A stretch of 64,000 nucleotides of DNA from Planctomycetota bacterium (GCA_021781415.1 JAJXWW010000085.1:1-64000), one strand, 5' to 3'; numbered from the stretch's first letter, positions 1 through 8,260 are shown. The notes: generated from the sequence alone by a model not told the origin. Program-made: numbers and translations.

Positions 1-1
1 A

Positions 2-1312
2 TTATGGGTCGAGAGTAGCCTCGGCTTGGGCAGTACGTTTCACTTCACGGCACGCTTTGAAAAACAGGGCTTTACGGTGCGTCGTCCTGCCTCTCCCGAA
101 CCGAACCGATTGCACGGCCTCTCCGTCTTAGTGGTGGACGACAACGCCACCAATCGTTTTATCTTGGTCGAAACGTTGACGCAGTGGCAGATGCGTCCGC
201 TCGCGGTAGAGAATGCCGCCGCCGCCATGTGGGCGCTGGAATCCGCGCAGCGCAACGGCGAACCGTTCGCTCTGGTCTTGCTCGACGCCCAGATGCCGGA
301 CGTGGACGGATTTATGCTCGCCGAACGCATCCACGAACATCCCGATTTGACCGGAGCAACCGTGATGATGTTGTCGTCGGCATGTCACCACATCGACGCG
401 CGGCGATGTCAAGAGTTGGGCCTGGCGGCTTATCTGATTAAGCCAATCAAACAGAACGAATTGTATCGAGCCATCTCGACGATCCTGGGCGAACCGACGA
501 CCAAAAAGAAACCGCCGACCGCGCCGGCCCCCGTAAAACGGGGGCGTCCTCTGTGCCTGCTCCTCGTCGAGGACAACCCCGTCAATCAAAAGTTGGCCGT
601 GCGCCTTCTGGAAAAACAAGGGCACACGCTCATCGTTGCCGGCAACGGACGCGAAGCCCTGGATGCCATCGAACGCCAAGCCTTCGATCTCGTGTTGATG
701 GACGTGCAGATGCCGGAGATGGACGGCTTGGAGGCCACGGCTCTTCTGCGCCAACGCGAACGCGGCACGGGCCGGCATCTGCCCATTCTGGCCATGACCG
801 CCTACGCCATGCAGGGCGACCGCGAACGATGCCTGGAAGCCGGCATGGACGGCTACGTCAGTAAACCCATTCAGCCAAGCGAGTTATGGGAGGCAATCGA
901 GGCGATCGCGTCGCAACCCGCTTCGGCGTCGCCTTCGGATCGAGGAATCGGCACGATGGATGCCGCGATTCTCGACCGCTCGGAGTTACTCGGTCACGTT
1001 GGCGGCGACTTGGGGCTGGCGCGCGAGTTGATCGGCGTCTTTCGCGCCGAATACCCTCGATTGCGCCGCGACATCGACGTTGCCTTGTCCACTGGAGATG
1101 GGAAGCTATTACATCGCGCCGCGCACACGCTCAAAGGATCGGTAGGAACCTTCGGCGCACGCGCCGCCCGCGACGCAGCCGAACGATTGGAACGCATGGC
1201 CTCCAAGGGCGAACTCGCGCTCGCCGTGGAAGCCGTCGCCCAATTCGACGTAGAATTAGAACGGCTGCGGCCAATCCTGAACGAACTAGAACGCTCCGCG
1301 CCGACTACTTAG
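2..1312 (+). CDS. Hybrid sensor histidine kinase, C-terminal part (HATPase end, REC, REC, HPt)
   Basis: The reading frame is open from base 2, so this is the 3' part of a longer gene; 436 residues are visible. It begins with the last strand of a histidine-kinase ATPase domain (WVESSLGLGSTFHF, the G2-box end). Two receiver domains follow, at about residues 40-160 and 185-305. Both keep the acidic pair (VVDDN, VEDN), the phospho-acceptor Asp (LLDAQMP, LMDVQMP) and the KP lysine. A C-terminal HPt domain carries the phospho-His in AAHTLKGS, encoded at 1124. By family knowledge this is a membrane or cytosolic multistep phosphorelay kinase of the BarA/ArcB layout. A separate response regulator lies 61 bp downstream and is a plausible partner, which is inference. 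The sensor part is outside the window, so the signal is unknown. Confidence 0.9.
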   Translation, partial: LWVESSLGLGSTFHFTARFEKQGFTVRRPASPEPNRLHGLSVLVVDDNATNRFILVETLTQWQMRPLAVENAAAAMWALESAQRNGEPFALVLLDAQMPDVDGFMLAERIHEHPDLTGATVMMLSSACHHIDARRCQELGLAAYLIKPIKQNELYRAISTILGEPTTKKKPPTAPAPVKRGRPLCLLLVEDNPVNQKLAVRLLEKQGHTLIVAGNGREALDAIERQAFDLVLMDVQMPEMDGLEATALLRQRERGTGRHLPILAMTAYAMQGDRERCLEAGMDGYVSKPIQPSELWEAIEAIASQPASASPSDRGIGTMDAAILDRSELLGHVGGDLGLARELIGVFRAEYPRLRRDIDVALSTGDGKLLHRAAHTLKGSVGTFGARAARDAAERLERMASKGELALAVEAVAQFDVELERLRPILNELERSAPTT

Positions 1313-1373
1313 CAGCGCGCGTCTCGCCGCGATCGACCCGCCCGACAAAGAGTTCGATAAACAGGAGTATACG

Positions 1374-2288
1374 ATGGCGAAGATACTTATAGTCGATGAT
1401 GTGCGAACCGATCGCGTTTTGGCAAAAGGGCTTCTCGAACGTCGACCGGGACTGGAGGCACTCGAATGCCGCACCGGAATCGTTGGGATCGAGGCGGAGA
1501 GCGGCGAACAAGCCCTGGACGTTCTGCAGCGCGAGACGATCGACCTCGTACTGACCGACATGATAATGCCCGGCATGAACGGTCTGGAGTTGGTCGAGAC
1601 GATTCGAGCGAGGCATCCTCTGTTGCCGGTGGTTCTGATGACGGCCCACGGAAGCGAGGACATCGCCATGCAGGCGCTTCAAAAGGGAGCCGCCAGCTAT
1701 GTGCCCAAGCAAAATCTGGCGTGCGATCTGCTCGATACCGTGGAAGACGTTCTGCGTCTGAGTACGGCGGAACGCAGCCAACAGCGCTTGATGGAGTGCC
1801 TTTCGCGCGTCGAGTCGGAGTTTCATTTGGAGAACGATGCGACGCTCATACCGGCTTTGGTGGGACACATCTGCGAAAACCTACGTCGCCTTCGCTGCTG
1901 CGCCGAAAACGAACGATTGCGCGTGACCGTCGCCCTCAGCGAAGCCCTGCTCAACGCGATGTATCACGGCAATCTCGAAGTCGATTCCGAACTGCGTGAG
2001 CGCGATGAAAAAGCCTATCGCAAGCTAATCGAGGAACGTCGTCAGCTTGCTCCGTACATGGATCGCCGCGTTCACGTCCTGGCCCGCGAATCGCCGAGCG
2101 AGGCGCGGTACGTTATCCGGGACGATGGCAACGGCTTCGATCCCAATCGATTGCCCGATCCAACCGACCCCGCCAATCTCGAGCGCGTCAGCGGTCGAGG
2201 ATTGCTATTGATCCGCACCTTCATGGACGAAGTACACCACAACGACAAGGGAAACGAAATCGTCATGGTGAAGCGACCGCGAAAATAG
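1374..2288 (+). CDS. Response regulator with HATPase (anti-sigma/RsbW-like) output domain
   Basis: 304 residues. Residues 1-125 form a receiver domain with VDD, the phospho-acceptor Asp in LVLTDMIMP and the switch Thr/Lys in LMTAH and YVPK. A helical linker follows. From about residue 175 there is a GHKL ATPase with an N-box (EALLNAMYHGN), G1 box (DDGNGFDP) and G2 box (GRGLLLIRTFMDEV). There is no HisKA dimerisation His box, so the ATPase resembles the RsbW/SpoIIAB anti-sigma kinases rather than a sensor kinase. The inferred role is phosphorylation-gated control of an anti-sigma or partner-switching pathway. The ATG follows a CAGGAG ribosome binding site. It lies directly behind the HPt-ended kinase and is probably co-transcribed with it. 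Confidence 0.9.
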   Translation: MAKILIVDDVRTDRVLAKGLLERRPGLEALECRTGIVGIEAESGEQALDVLQRETIDLVLTDMIMPGMNGLELVETIRARHPLLPVVLMTAHGSEDIAMQALQKGAASYVPKQNLACDLLDTVEDVLRLSTAERSQQRLMECLSRVESEFHLENDATLIPALVGHICENLRRLRCCAENERLRVTVALSEALLNAMYHGNLEVDSELRERDEKAYRKLIEERRQLAPYMDRRVHVLARESPSEARYVIRDDGNGFDPNRLPDPTDPANLERVSGRGLLLIRTFMDEVHHNDKGNEIVMVKRPRK

Positions 2289-2361
2289 AGACACAACGGA
2301 TCGTCGTGGTAGTCCGCCCGACGCTACGACCGAACGAAGCCCGTGTTCCGTGTCCAATGTT

Positions 2362-2514
2362 TCATTCGTCGTGGTCCACTCCTTTCCTCTTGGCGTCAGA
2401 CGCTCGAACGAAACGCTTCTCCATTGCTTCCCCCAACTGCGGTTGATTGCCTTCTACCGTCAACCAATCGTCGCTGCCCTTGACCTGAATCTTGACCCGG
2501 GGGTCAAGCGACAC
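2362..2514 (-). CDS. Possible small protein, 50 residues
   Basis: A GTG-initiated minus-strand frame of 50 codons, immediately preceded by an in-frame TAA. The product is hydrophilic and starts VSLDPRVKIQVKGSDDWLTV. Codon choice (mostly G/C-ending) matches neighbouring genes, unlike the overlapping plus-strand frame. The Shine-Dalgarno is weak (CGGGAAAAATAA before GTG). I do not recognise a family. It could be a genuine small protein, the remnant of a longer one, or chance. Confidence 0.3.
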   Translation of the reverse strand: MSLDPRVKIQVKGSDDWLTVEGNQPQLGEAMEKRFVRASDAKRKGVDHDE

Positions 2515-2574
2515 TTATTTTTCCCGGTCGGGTCGCCTCACCGAGAGCGGATGGTTGAGGGGCTGTTTGCAAAA

Positions 2575-2607
2575 CTCTCCTCGCCCCCTGAGTCCGGGGG
2601 AGAGGAG
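2575..2607. repeat. GC-rich palindrome, CTCTCC...GGAGAG type
   Basis: An inverted repeat with C-rich left arm and G-rich right arm (CCCCC / GGGGG core, flanked by CTCTCC and GAGAGGAG) around a short TGAGTC loop. A closely similar element sits at 37264-37295. There is no T-tract directly after it, so a dispersed repeat is more likely than a classical terminator. Confidence 0.6.
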
Positions 2608-2812
2608 CATCTCGGAAACCGCATGAGTGCGGAGCGACGAGGAGGAACCGGGAGCGTTCCGAGCATCTATCGGTATTACCGTACTTAGGACGCTGCGATC
2701 GTGCGGTTCACCCCTCGAGAGGCCGCTTGAGCGTGCGCGGCGTCTCCGATAGGATGACTTTCACTGCGGCATAGTTCGCTTTGGGCGTTTACCCACCTGG
2801 TTGGAACCGACG

Positions 2813-3985
2813 ATGAGCAGCAACGGCACGCCTCCCGATCCCGATGATTTCTTCTCCGAAACACGCATGACTTTCGGCGACCATCTGGAAGACCTCCGCC
2901 TGCATCTGTGGCGCGCCGTGGCCGGGTTTGGCGTCGCCGTCTTCTTCAGCTTCTTCATCGGTCGGGCGGCGGTCAATTTCATCACCAAGCCGGTCAAGGA
3001 ACAACTGCGCGAGTTCTACCGGCACCGCGTCGAGAATACGATGAAGGAATCGGGTGAGGATCCCACGCTGCAACTGGCCAATCTGCCGTCCTCGTTCAGC
3101 AAAATCTACGCCCGACGCGATCAGTTGAAGGCCATCGTGAAAGACGAGCCGCTCGAAAAAATAAACGCGTTCAAACGTCCGGTATGGAAGCCGGACGGCG
3201 CGAACGGTAAGAAAGCCTCCTGGCTCGAGAACCTGATCGGTCATTCCGGTGGGCCTGAAAAAAAGGAGGACGAAGAAGAGATTGGCCCCAACGATGTTGT
3301 TCCCTTATGGATTTCGCACGGCGAGCCGCTTACTGAAATGGGGGCGAACCAAGAAGCGCTGCGCATCGTCGGCGATCTCGACACCATGGCGACGCTGAAC
3401 GTGCAGGAAGCGTTCATGGTCTGGTTCAAGGTCTGCCTCGTGTGTGGCTTCATCCTCGGCAGTCCGTGGATTTTCTGGCAAGTCTGGATGTTCGTCGCCG
3501 CCGGTCTCTATCCAAACGAAAAACGTCTCGTCCACGTCTATCTGCCGGTCAGTCTCGGACTCTTTCTGTTGGGCGCGGCCGTCTGCGAGTTCTTAGTTAT
3601 TCCGCGGGCCATCGAGGCGTTGTTGTGGTTCAACGAATGGCTCGGACTGAAGCCGGATTTGCGGTTGAACGAATGGCTCGGCTTCGCCATCTACATGCCG
3701 TTGATCTTCGGCCTCTCGTTCCAAACGCCGTTGGTCATGTTGTTCACCGCGCGGTTGGGCATTTTCGACGCCAATTCGTTCCGCAACAAACGCCGCTATG
3801 CCTGGATGGTCATGGCCCTGTTTGCCGCTCTCATCACCCCCTCGACCGACGCCATGAGCATGTTGTTTTTATGGGTTCCCATGAGCCTGTTGTTCGAACT
3901 GGGCATCGTGCTGATCCGGATGTCGCCGAACGAACCGGAGATAGGCGAGGATGTTCCAGACTCGTCGGAGATGATCGAGGTTTGA
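2813..3985 (+). CDS. tatC: Sec-independent protein translocase TatC, with long periplasmic insertion
   Basis: 390 residues from the ATG at 2813; an upstream TTG is possible. TatC is the multi-spanning inner-membrane receptor of the Tat pathway, which exports folded proteins. The N-terminus has the hallmark HLEDLRLHLWRA before transmembrane helix 1. Later helices contain GSPWIFWQVWMFVAAGLYPNE, the LPVSLGLFLLGAAVCEF helix, and the C-terminal RRYAWMVMALFAALITPSTD segment; all are classic TatC. TatC proteins are usually about 240-260 residues. Here roughly 130 charged residues are inserted in the first extracytoplasmic loop (about 60-190), including an acidic/lysine-rich stretch. Tat substrates in this window include the DUF1501 protein, which has an RRDFLK signal. 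Confidence 0.93.
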   Translation: MSSNGTPPDPDDFFSETRMTFGDHLEDLRLHLWRAVAGFGVAVFFSFFIGRAAVNFITKPVKEQLREFYRHRVENTMKESGEDPTLQLANLPSSFSKIYARRDQLKAIVKDEPLEKINAFKRPVWKPDGANGKKASWLENLIGHSGGPEKKEDEEEIGPNDVVPLWISHGEPLTEMGANQEALRIVGDLDTMATLNVQEAFMVWFKVCLVCGFILGSPWIFWQVWMFVAAGLYPNEKRLVHVYLPVSLGLFLLGAAVCEFLVIPRAIEALLWFNEWLGLKPDLRLNEWLGFAIYMPLIFGLSFQTPLVMLFTARLGIFDANSFRNKRRYAWMVMALFAALITPSTDAMSMLFLWVPMSLLFELGIVLIRMSPNEPEIGEDVPDSSEMIEV

Positions 3986-4025
3986 GGATTGCGACTTTTG
4001 AGGGAGGACATGGGGATGCCCGATT

Positions 4026-5603
4026 ATGGATACGGAAAAGCATAAGGTCGATCCTATCGCTTCATCCTCGGACGAACGAACGGGCGCGGCGACGGTGGCA
4101 CTCGTCGGCGCGGGGCCGGGCAATCCGGGATTGTTGACGGTGCGCGCGGTCGAGCTTTTGGGACGCGCCGATCTCGTGTTGTACGATCGTCTCGTGCCGG
4201 TTCGATTGCTCGACTTCGCCCCGGAGAATGCGAAGCGCGTCTGCGTCGATTCGCTGCACGGGACGCATCCAGAGCGTTGGCCGGAGATCTATCGGATCGC
4301 CATCGACGCGGCAAGACAAGGGTTGCGCGTGGTGAGGCTGAAGGGAGGCGATCCGTTCGTCTTCGGTCGCGGCGGGGAGGAGGCGGAGGCGCTGCGGCAG
4401 GCGGGAATCGCTTACGAGATCGTTCCCGGCGTGACGGCGGCGCTGGGCGCGGGTGCGTTCGCCGGCATTCCGCTCACGCATCGTCGCCACGTTAGCGCCG
4501 TGGCCTTTGTCACCGGACACGAGAAGCCAGATAAAACAGATAGCTTTTTAGATTGGCCGGGCCTGGCACGCTTTCCCGGCACGTTGGTCGTCTACATGGG
4601 CATGGCGCGCCTTTCCCACATCGTCGAGCAGCTGATCGCACACGGCAAAGCAGCGGACACACCGGCCGCAGCGGTCCAATGGGCGACGACGGGCCGACAG
4701 CGCACCGTCACGGCGTCGCTTCACGATCTACCGGAGGCGGTGCGGAGTGCGGAGCTAAAAGCGCCGTCGCTGGTGATTATCGGATCGGTCGTCGAATTGC
4801 GCGACGAGTTGGCGTGGTTCGAGTCGAGACCGCTGTTCGGCCAGCGTATCTTAGTGACGCGCCCGCGCCATCAAGCCGGCTCGATGGTTGCGCGCCTGGA
4901 AGAATTGGGCGCTGTCGTCTCCGTATTGCCCACAGTGGAGATCCGCGCGCCGCACGATTGGTCGCCGGTCGATTGTGCCTTGTCTCAATTGGAACGGTAT
5001 CGATGGATCGTTTTTACGAGCGTCAACGGCGTTGAGGCGTTGTTAACTCGGCTGCGGCACGTTGGCCGCGATCTGCGCGCGCTGGGTTCGACGCAGCTGG
5101 CAGTCATCGGTCCCTCCACCGCCGATGCGCTCCGTCGCTTTCACCTCGAGCCAGACCTGATGCCCCCCGTCTTCGATTCCGAGAGCCTGGCCGCGACACT
5201 TCTCCCGCACGTCGCCGGGCATCGTGTCCTTCTGGCTCGGGCCGACCGAGGGCGCGATGTCCTGCGCGAGCGATTGGGGAAGGTCGCCGAGGTCGAACAA
5301 ATTGCCGTCTATTCGCAGGTGGACGCGCTCGATCCGAACGCCGAAGCGATGGAAGCGCTGAGGCAAGGGGAAATCGACTTCATCACCGCGACCAGTTCCA
5401 ACATCGCGCGATCGCTGTTATCTAGGCTGGATGAGACGAGCGCTCGGCGGATTCGATCCGGAGCGATTCGATTGGTGAGCATCAGTCCGATAACGAGCGC
5501 GGCGATCGTGGAGATGGGCTTTCCCGTGGCGGCGGAAGCGCGCATTTACACGGCGGAGGGCGCGATTGAGGCGCTTCTAACTCTGCGATCTCAAGGGCCT
5601 TAG
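4026..5603 (+). CDS. cobA-hemD: Fused uroporphyrinogen-III C-methyltransferase / uroporphyrinogen-III synthase (CobA-HemD)
   Basis: 525 residues with two domains. Residues 22-265 are an SAM-dependent uroporphyrinogen-III methyltransferase: VALVGAGPGNPGLLT near the start, the GGDPFVFGRGGEE loop, and VPGVTAALGAGAFAGIPLTHR. It makes precorrin-2 for siroheme and cobalamin. Residues 270-525 are a HemD-type uroporphyrinogen-III synthase (RILVTRPRHQAGSM, IVFTSVNGVEAL, FITATSSNIARSL). The fusion makes and methylates uroporphyrinogen III in one polypeptide in the cytosol, an arrangement known in several phyla. The ATG at 4026 follows a GAGGGAGGA about 18 bases upstream. The B12-dependent ribonucleotide reductase at 54.8 kb is a consumer of the cobalamin branch. 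It is tail-to-tail with the next gene, overlapping by 4 bases. Confidence 0.94.
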   Translation: MDTEKHKVDPIASSSDERTGAATVALVGAGPGNPGLLTVRAVELLGRADLVLYDRLVPVRLLDFAPENAKRVCVDSLHGTHPERWPEIYRIAIDAARQGLRVVRLKGGDPFVFGRGGEEAEALRQAGIAYEIVPGVTAALGAGAFAGIPLTHRRHVSAVAFVTGHEKPDKTDSFLDWPGLARFPGTLVVYMGMARLSHIVEQLIAHGKAADTPAAAVQWATTGRQRTVTASLHDLPEAVRSAELKAPSLVIIGSVVELRDELAWFESRPLFGQRILVTRPRHQAGSMVARLEELGAVVSVLPTVEIRAPHDWSPVDCALSQLERYRWIVFTSVNGVEALLTRLRHVGRDLRALGSTQLAVIGPSTADALRRFHLEPDLMPPVFDSESLAATLLPHVAGHRVLLARADRGRDVLRERLGKVAEVEQIAVYSQVDALDPNAEAMEALRQGEIDFITATSSNIARSLLSRLDETSARRIRSGAIRLVSISPITSAAIVEMGFPVAAEARIYTAEGAIEALLTLRSQGP

Positions 5604-5875
5604 CGCAGATCGCGGAAGGCATCGTATGCCAGGTACAAAACGATGCCGCAACACAGGACGATCAGGATGTCGACCGTCGAGCTTATCCCTCCGAAGGGGA
5701 TACTCAGAAAGAGATCCAGCAAGAATAAGAGCAGGAGCAATCCGGCGACTCCCATGGAGCCCCAGCACAACCATTTTTCCATGAAGAGCCCTTTCACCGC
5801 CTGCATGATGCCGCCCCGGCTCCACAGGTTTACCACGAATCCGCATCGTTGCAAGATCCAAAACAGATCCGGCAC
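5600..5875 (-). CDS. Small membrane protein of unknown function
   Basis: 91 residues if begun at the GTG at 5873-5875. An ATG at codon 24 (5806) or codon 32 is equally possible, since none has a strong ribosome binding site. Two hydrophobic helices are visible (GSMGVAGLLLLLFLLDLFL and VDILIVLCCGIVLYLAYDAF), separated by a short polar loop, and the C-terminus is RDLR. No catalytic motif was recognised. Its 3' end overlaps the end of cobA-hemD by 4 bases in convergent orientation. Two-helix proteins of this kind are frequent orphan genes in planctomycetes; function unknown. Confidence 0.6.
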   Translation of the reverse strand: MPDLFWILQRCGFVVNLWSRGGIMQAVKGLFMEKWLCWGSMGVAGLLLLLFLLDLFLSIPFGGISSTVDILIVLCCGIVLYLAYDAFRDLR

Positions 5876-6218
5876 TATTCCACAATCAATTGCAACATTG
5901 TAGCGGTTTCAACTCAAGTCGCCACTTCCATTCTGTTTAGAAAAAGCACCCCCTCAAGTCAGCGCAATCGGCACCATCGCTATAAACGAATCCTTCTCGC
6001 CGTCGCGGTTGAGGCGAGCCGTGGTCGCAGACGCTTCGAGGGAGGTCATCCGCAGACGGCCTCCCGCCGCTCGACGGATGGTTCCGATCGTTCTTCGACA
6101 AATCGGCTTTTCTCTGGAAGTCGCGGGTGCGCTCGTGTAAAGTAAGGAGGATACGAGATATGCAGATTTCGGTTTCTACTTCTCGAACTCCGCCATCGAC
6201 GGCAATGGAGAGAGCGGC
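5876..6218. other. Intergenic region upstream of the ExbB/ExbD operon
   Basis: About 340 bases. A strong AAGGAGG at about 6144-6150 precedes an ATG at 6160 that opens a 42-codon frame overlapping the ExbB start in another frame. I cannot tell whether it is a leader peptide or chance. No other feature was recognised. Confidence 0.4.
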
Positions 6219-6911
6219 ATGCAAGCGCTGTGGACTTTTATCACGCACGATTGGTACTTCTTTTGGCCGTTGTTCCTCATGTCGTTGACGGGGTTGACGC
6301 TGGTGTTCTGGCGCTTGCTCCTCAATCTGAACGGTGCCACCAACATGAGCGAGTTTCTGCCGGAGTTTCAGCAAAAGCTCGAACGAGACGGCGTGGAAGG
6401 AGCGTTGCGTTACTGCCGCACCCGCACCGACATCATCCCGCGCCGCCTGTTCGTCGCCGGGCTGGAAACCTCGAAGCAGGGCTTGTCGGCGGTGCGCCGC
6501 GCCATGGCCAACGTCATCGAATTGGAGATCATGCCCGATCTGAACTTCCTGTTGCCGACCATCTTGGCCATCGCCAAGGTCGCCACCATGGTCGGACTGC
6601 TCGGCACGGTCATCAGCATGATCGGGACGTTTAACGAGATCCAGAAGTCGAAGGGTGGCGATGTGGGTTCGCAGGCCGGAGCCATCGGCTTGGCGCTCTT
6701 CGCCACGGCCTTGGGATTGATAACGGCCATACCGTTGGTCTTCACCCACGTCTTGTTCAAAGCCTGGCTGGCGCAGTTTGAAACGCGGATGAAAAGCTCC
6801 GCGCAGAAGTTGATCCTCTTGCTTCAAGCCAAACCGGCCGGCAAAGCCGCTCTTCCGGCAGCTGCCAACGCCGCGGCGGGAGTGCAAGCCTCGCAGATGC
6901 CGCGCAGGTGA
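6219..6911 (+). CDS. MotA/TolQ/ExbB-type proton channel protein
   Basis: 230 residues. Three hydrophobic helices in the family pattern: TM1 at about 13-38 (FFWPLFLMSLTGLTLVFW), TM2 with LLPTILAIAKVATMVGLLGTV, and TM3 with AIGLALFATALGLITAIPL. A large cytoplasmic loop lies between TM1 and TM2. The TM2/TM3 GLLGTV and TALGLITAIP segments form the proton path in ExbB/TolQ. With the two ExbD-like genes downstream it should form an inner-membrane motor that couples proton motive force to an envelope process. The ATG follows GGAGAG. The three genes are almost contiguous (6 and 2 base gaps) and form one operon. Confidence 0.92.
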   Translation: MQALWTFITHDWYFFWPLFLMSLTGLTLVFWRLLLNLNGATNMSEFLPEFQQKLERDGVEGALRYCRTRTDIIPRRLFVAGLETSKQGLSAVRRAMANVIELEIMPDLNFLLPTILAIAKVATMVGLLGTVISMIGTFNEIQKSKGGDVGSQAGAIGLALFATALGLITAIPLVFTHVLFKAWLAQFETRMKSSAQKLILLLQAKPAGKAALPAAANAAAGVQASQMPRR

Positions 6912-6917
6912 TTCGTC

Positions 6918-7634
6918 ATGGCCGAAAAACGATTTCTCGACGTGTGGATTCTCGACACGAACACCGTGTATCGAGAGGTGCCGTTCCCCGTCGTTTCCGA
7001 TTGGATTCAGCAAGGGCGACTGCTCGAAAACGACATGCTGCGGCGTTCGGGAACGGCCGAATGGTTCCCCGTCGGCGGCTCTCCCGATTTCGCTCCCTAT
7101 CTGCCGCGCTCCGAACCGGATCGCGTCGACGATGTGGCCGAGGCGCTGGAGCCGGTCGAAATCGACTTTCGCTGGAAGAAATCTCACGACGACGAAGACG
7201 ACGATGTGGATATGATTCCGCTCATCGACGTGAGCTTGGTACTGCTCATCTTCTTCATGTTGACCGCCAGCACGGCCGGACTCGCCGCTTTCGTGCCCAC
7301 GCCTCCGGCCGAATACGGTGCCCTCGCCCCCAATACCGATGAAGTGCAGCTGAACATCAACATCGAAGGAGAGGGCGACGCGCGCAAGCCCGTCTTCTCA
7401 TTCTCGGTCGGCAGCAAATTCCTCGACCCCAAAGACGATGGCTTGGCGACGATGGACGAGTTGTTGAACCGATTGCGAGATTATCTGGACAAGCTTCCCA
7501 ACGATGTGGATGTCACCATCAACGCGCATCCAGACGTAAAGTCTGGCTTGGTGCGCGAGTTGATCGCGCGGTTGGAGTACGATCCGTTCCGCAAGCGCAT
7601 CTTACAGAAATACATTGGCGTCTCGGAGAAATAG
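6918..7634 (+). CDS. GYF-like (DUF4339) domain fused to ExbD/TolR-type motor protein, first copy
   Basis: 238 residues. The N-terminal region (about 1-60) looks like a GYF_2/DUF4339 module: YREVPFPVVSDWIQQGRL, then DMLRRSGTAEWFPV. An acidic linker follows. Then comes the ExbD/TolR transmembrane segment with the proton-carrying Asp in DMIPLIDVSLVLLIFFMLTAS (about 100-120), and a periplasmic domain of about 110 residues. Standard ExbD has only a short cytoplasmic tail before the helix, so a protein-binding domain there is unusual. It may recruit a cytoplasmic partner or regulate the motor (inference). An AGGTGA precedes the ATG and overlaps the end of the exbB-like gene. Confidence 0.88.
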   Translation: MAEKRFLDVWILDTNTVYREVPFPVVSDWIQQGRLLENDMLRRSGTAEWFPVGGSPDFAPYLPRSEPDRVDDVAEALEPVEIDFRWKKSHDDEDDDVDMIPLIDVSLVLLIFFMLTASTAGLAAFVPTPPAEYGALAPNTDEVQLNINIEGEGDARKPVFSFSVGSKFLDPKDDGLATMDELLNRLRDYLDKLPNDVDVTINAHPDVKSGLVRELIARLEYDPFRKRILQKYIGVSEK

Positions 7635-7636
7635 CG

Positions 7637-8260
7637 ATGTGGAAGGTGCGCCACGAGGGTTCTCCGTCGGCAATGGGCGATCTGACGCTGGCGCAGGTTG
7701 CGGAGGGTCTGGCCGACGGCCGCTGGGAGCCAACCGACGAGGTCATGGGGCCGAACGACACGAATTGGGTTCCCATCGAGAACCATCCCCAACTCGCCGG
7801 GATCGCCGCCGACTTGGAGCCGCCGCCGCCGCGACACTACGACGATGAAACCCGCCTAGACCTGAATGCGCTCATCGACGTTTGCTTGGTCCTACTCATA
7901 TTCTTCATCCTGACCACGAGCTACGCCGTGCTGCAAAAACGCCTCGAAGCGCCAGGCGTCAGTTCGGATAAAGTTGGTCCGCCCATCATCACCAAGGCGA
8001 AGATCGAGCAACAGATGGTCTACGTCCAAGTGCGCATGGAGAACGGCAAACCAATCTTTCGAGTGGAAAAGGACATCGTGGAACCCGAACGACTGGAATA
8101 CGAGTTGAGCCGCTTCATCAAGGCGACGAAGAAGACGCAGCTGATTATCGACCTCGACTACGACGCGCCCCAAAGTGCCTTGGTCGCCGTGCAGGATGCC
8201 GCCAAAGGCGCGGGCATGGAAAAAGTAAGTTTAGTGGTCCCCGACAAGGGGAAAAGATAG
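7637..8260 (+). CDS. GYF-like (DUF4339) domain fused to ExbD/TolR-type motor protein, second copy
   Basis: 207 residues, starting 2 bases after the previous stop, with GGAGAA as ribosome binding site. The same layout as its neighbour but clearly diverged: the N-terminal GYF-like module (MWKVRHEGSPSAMGDLTLAQ, then WEPTDEVMGPNDTNWVPI), a proline-rich linker, the helix LNALIDVCLVLLIFFILTTSY with the conserved Asp, and a periplasmic domain. The two ExbD-like proteins probably make a heteromeric motor with the ExbB-like protein, as TolR/ExbD subunits do. The transducer (TonB/TolA-like) is not in the window, so the driven process is unknown. Confidence 0.87.
   Translation: MWKVRHEGSPSAMGDLTLAQVAEGLADGRWEPTDEVMGPNDTNWVPIENHPQLAGIAADLEPPPPRHYDDETRLDLNALIDVCLVLLIFFILTTSYAVLQKRLEAPGVSSDKVGPPIITKAKIEQQMVYVQVRMENGKPIFRVEKDIVEPERLEYELSRFIKATKKTQLIIDLDYDAPQSALVAVQDAAKGAGMEKVSLVVPDKGKR

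Larger units (their letters stand above)
2289..2812. other. Intergenic region between response regulator and tatC
   Basis: About 520 bases with no convincing plus-strand gene. It holds a possible 50-residue minus-strand ORF at 2362-2514 and a GC-rich hairpin at 2575-2607, both listed separately. No tRNA or riboswitch was recognised. Confidence 0.6.

Noticed and set aside
2350-2688. 112-codon plus-strand frame between the response regulator and tatC
   Set aside because: No ribosome binding site, no family features, covers a palindrome; the minus-strand 50-codon frame is the better candidate.
6160-6288. 42-codon frame with a strong AAGGAGG just before the ExbB-like gene
   Set aside because: Product is Ser/Thr/Arg-rich without features and overlaps the ExbB start in another frame; kept only as a note in the intergenic entry.
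5937-7187. Open frame of 416 codons on the minus strand opposite the ExbB/ExbD genes
   Set aside because: Antisense shadow; the plus strand carries clear motor-protein genes with ribosome binding sites.
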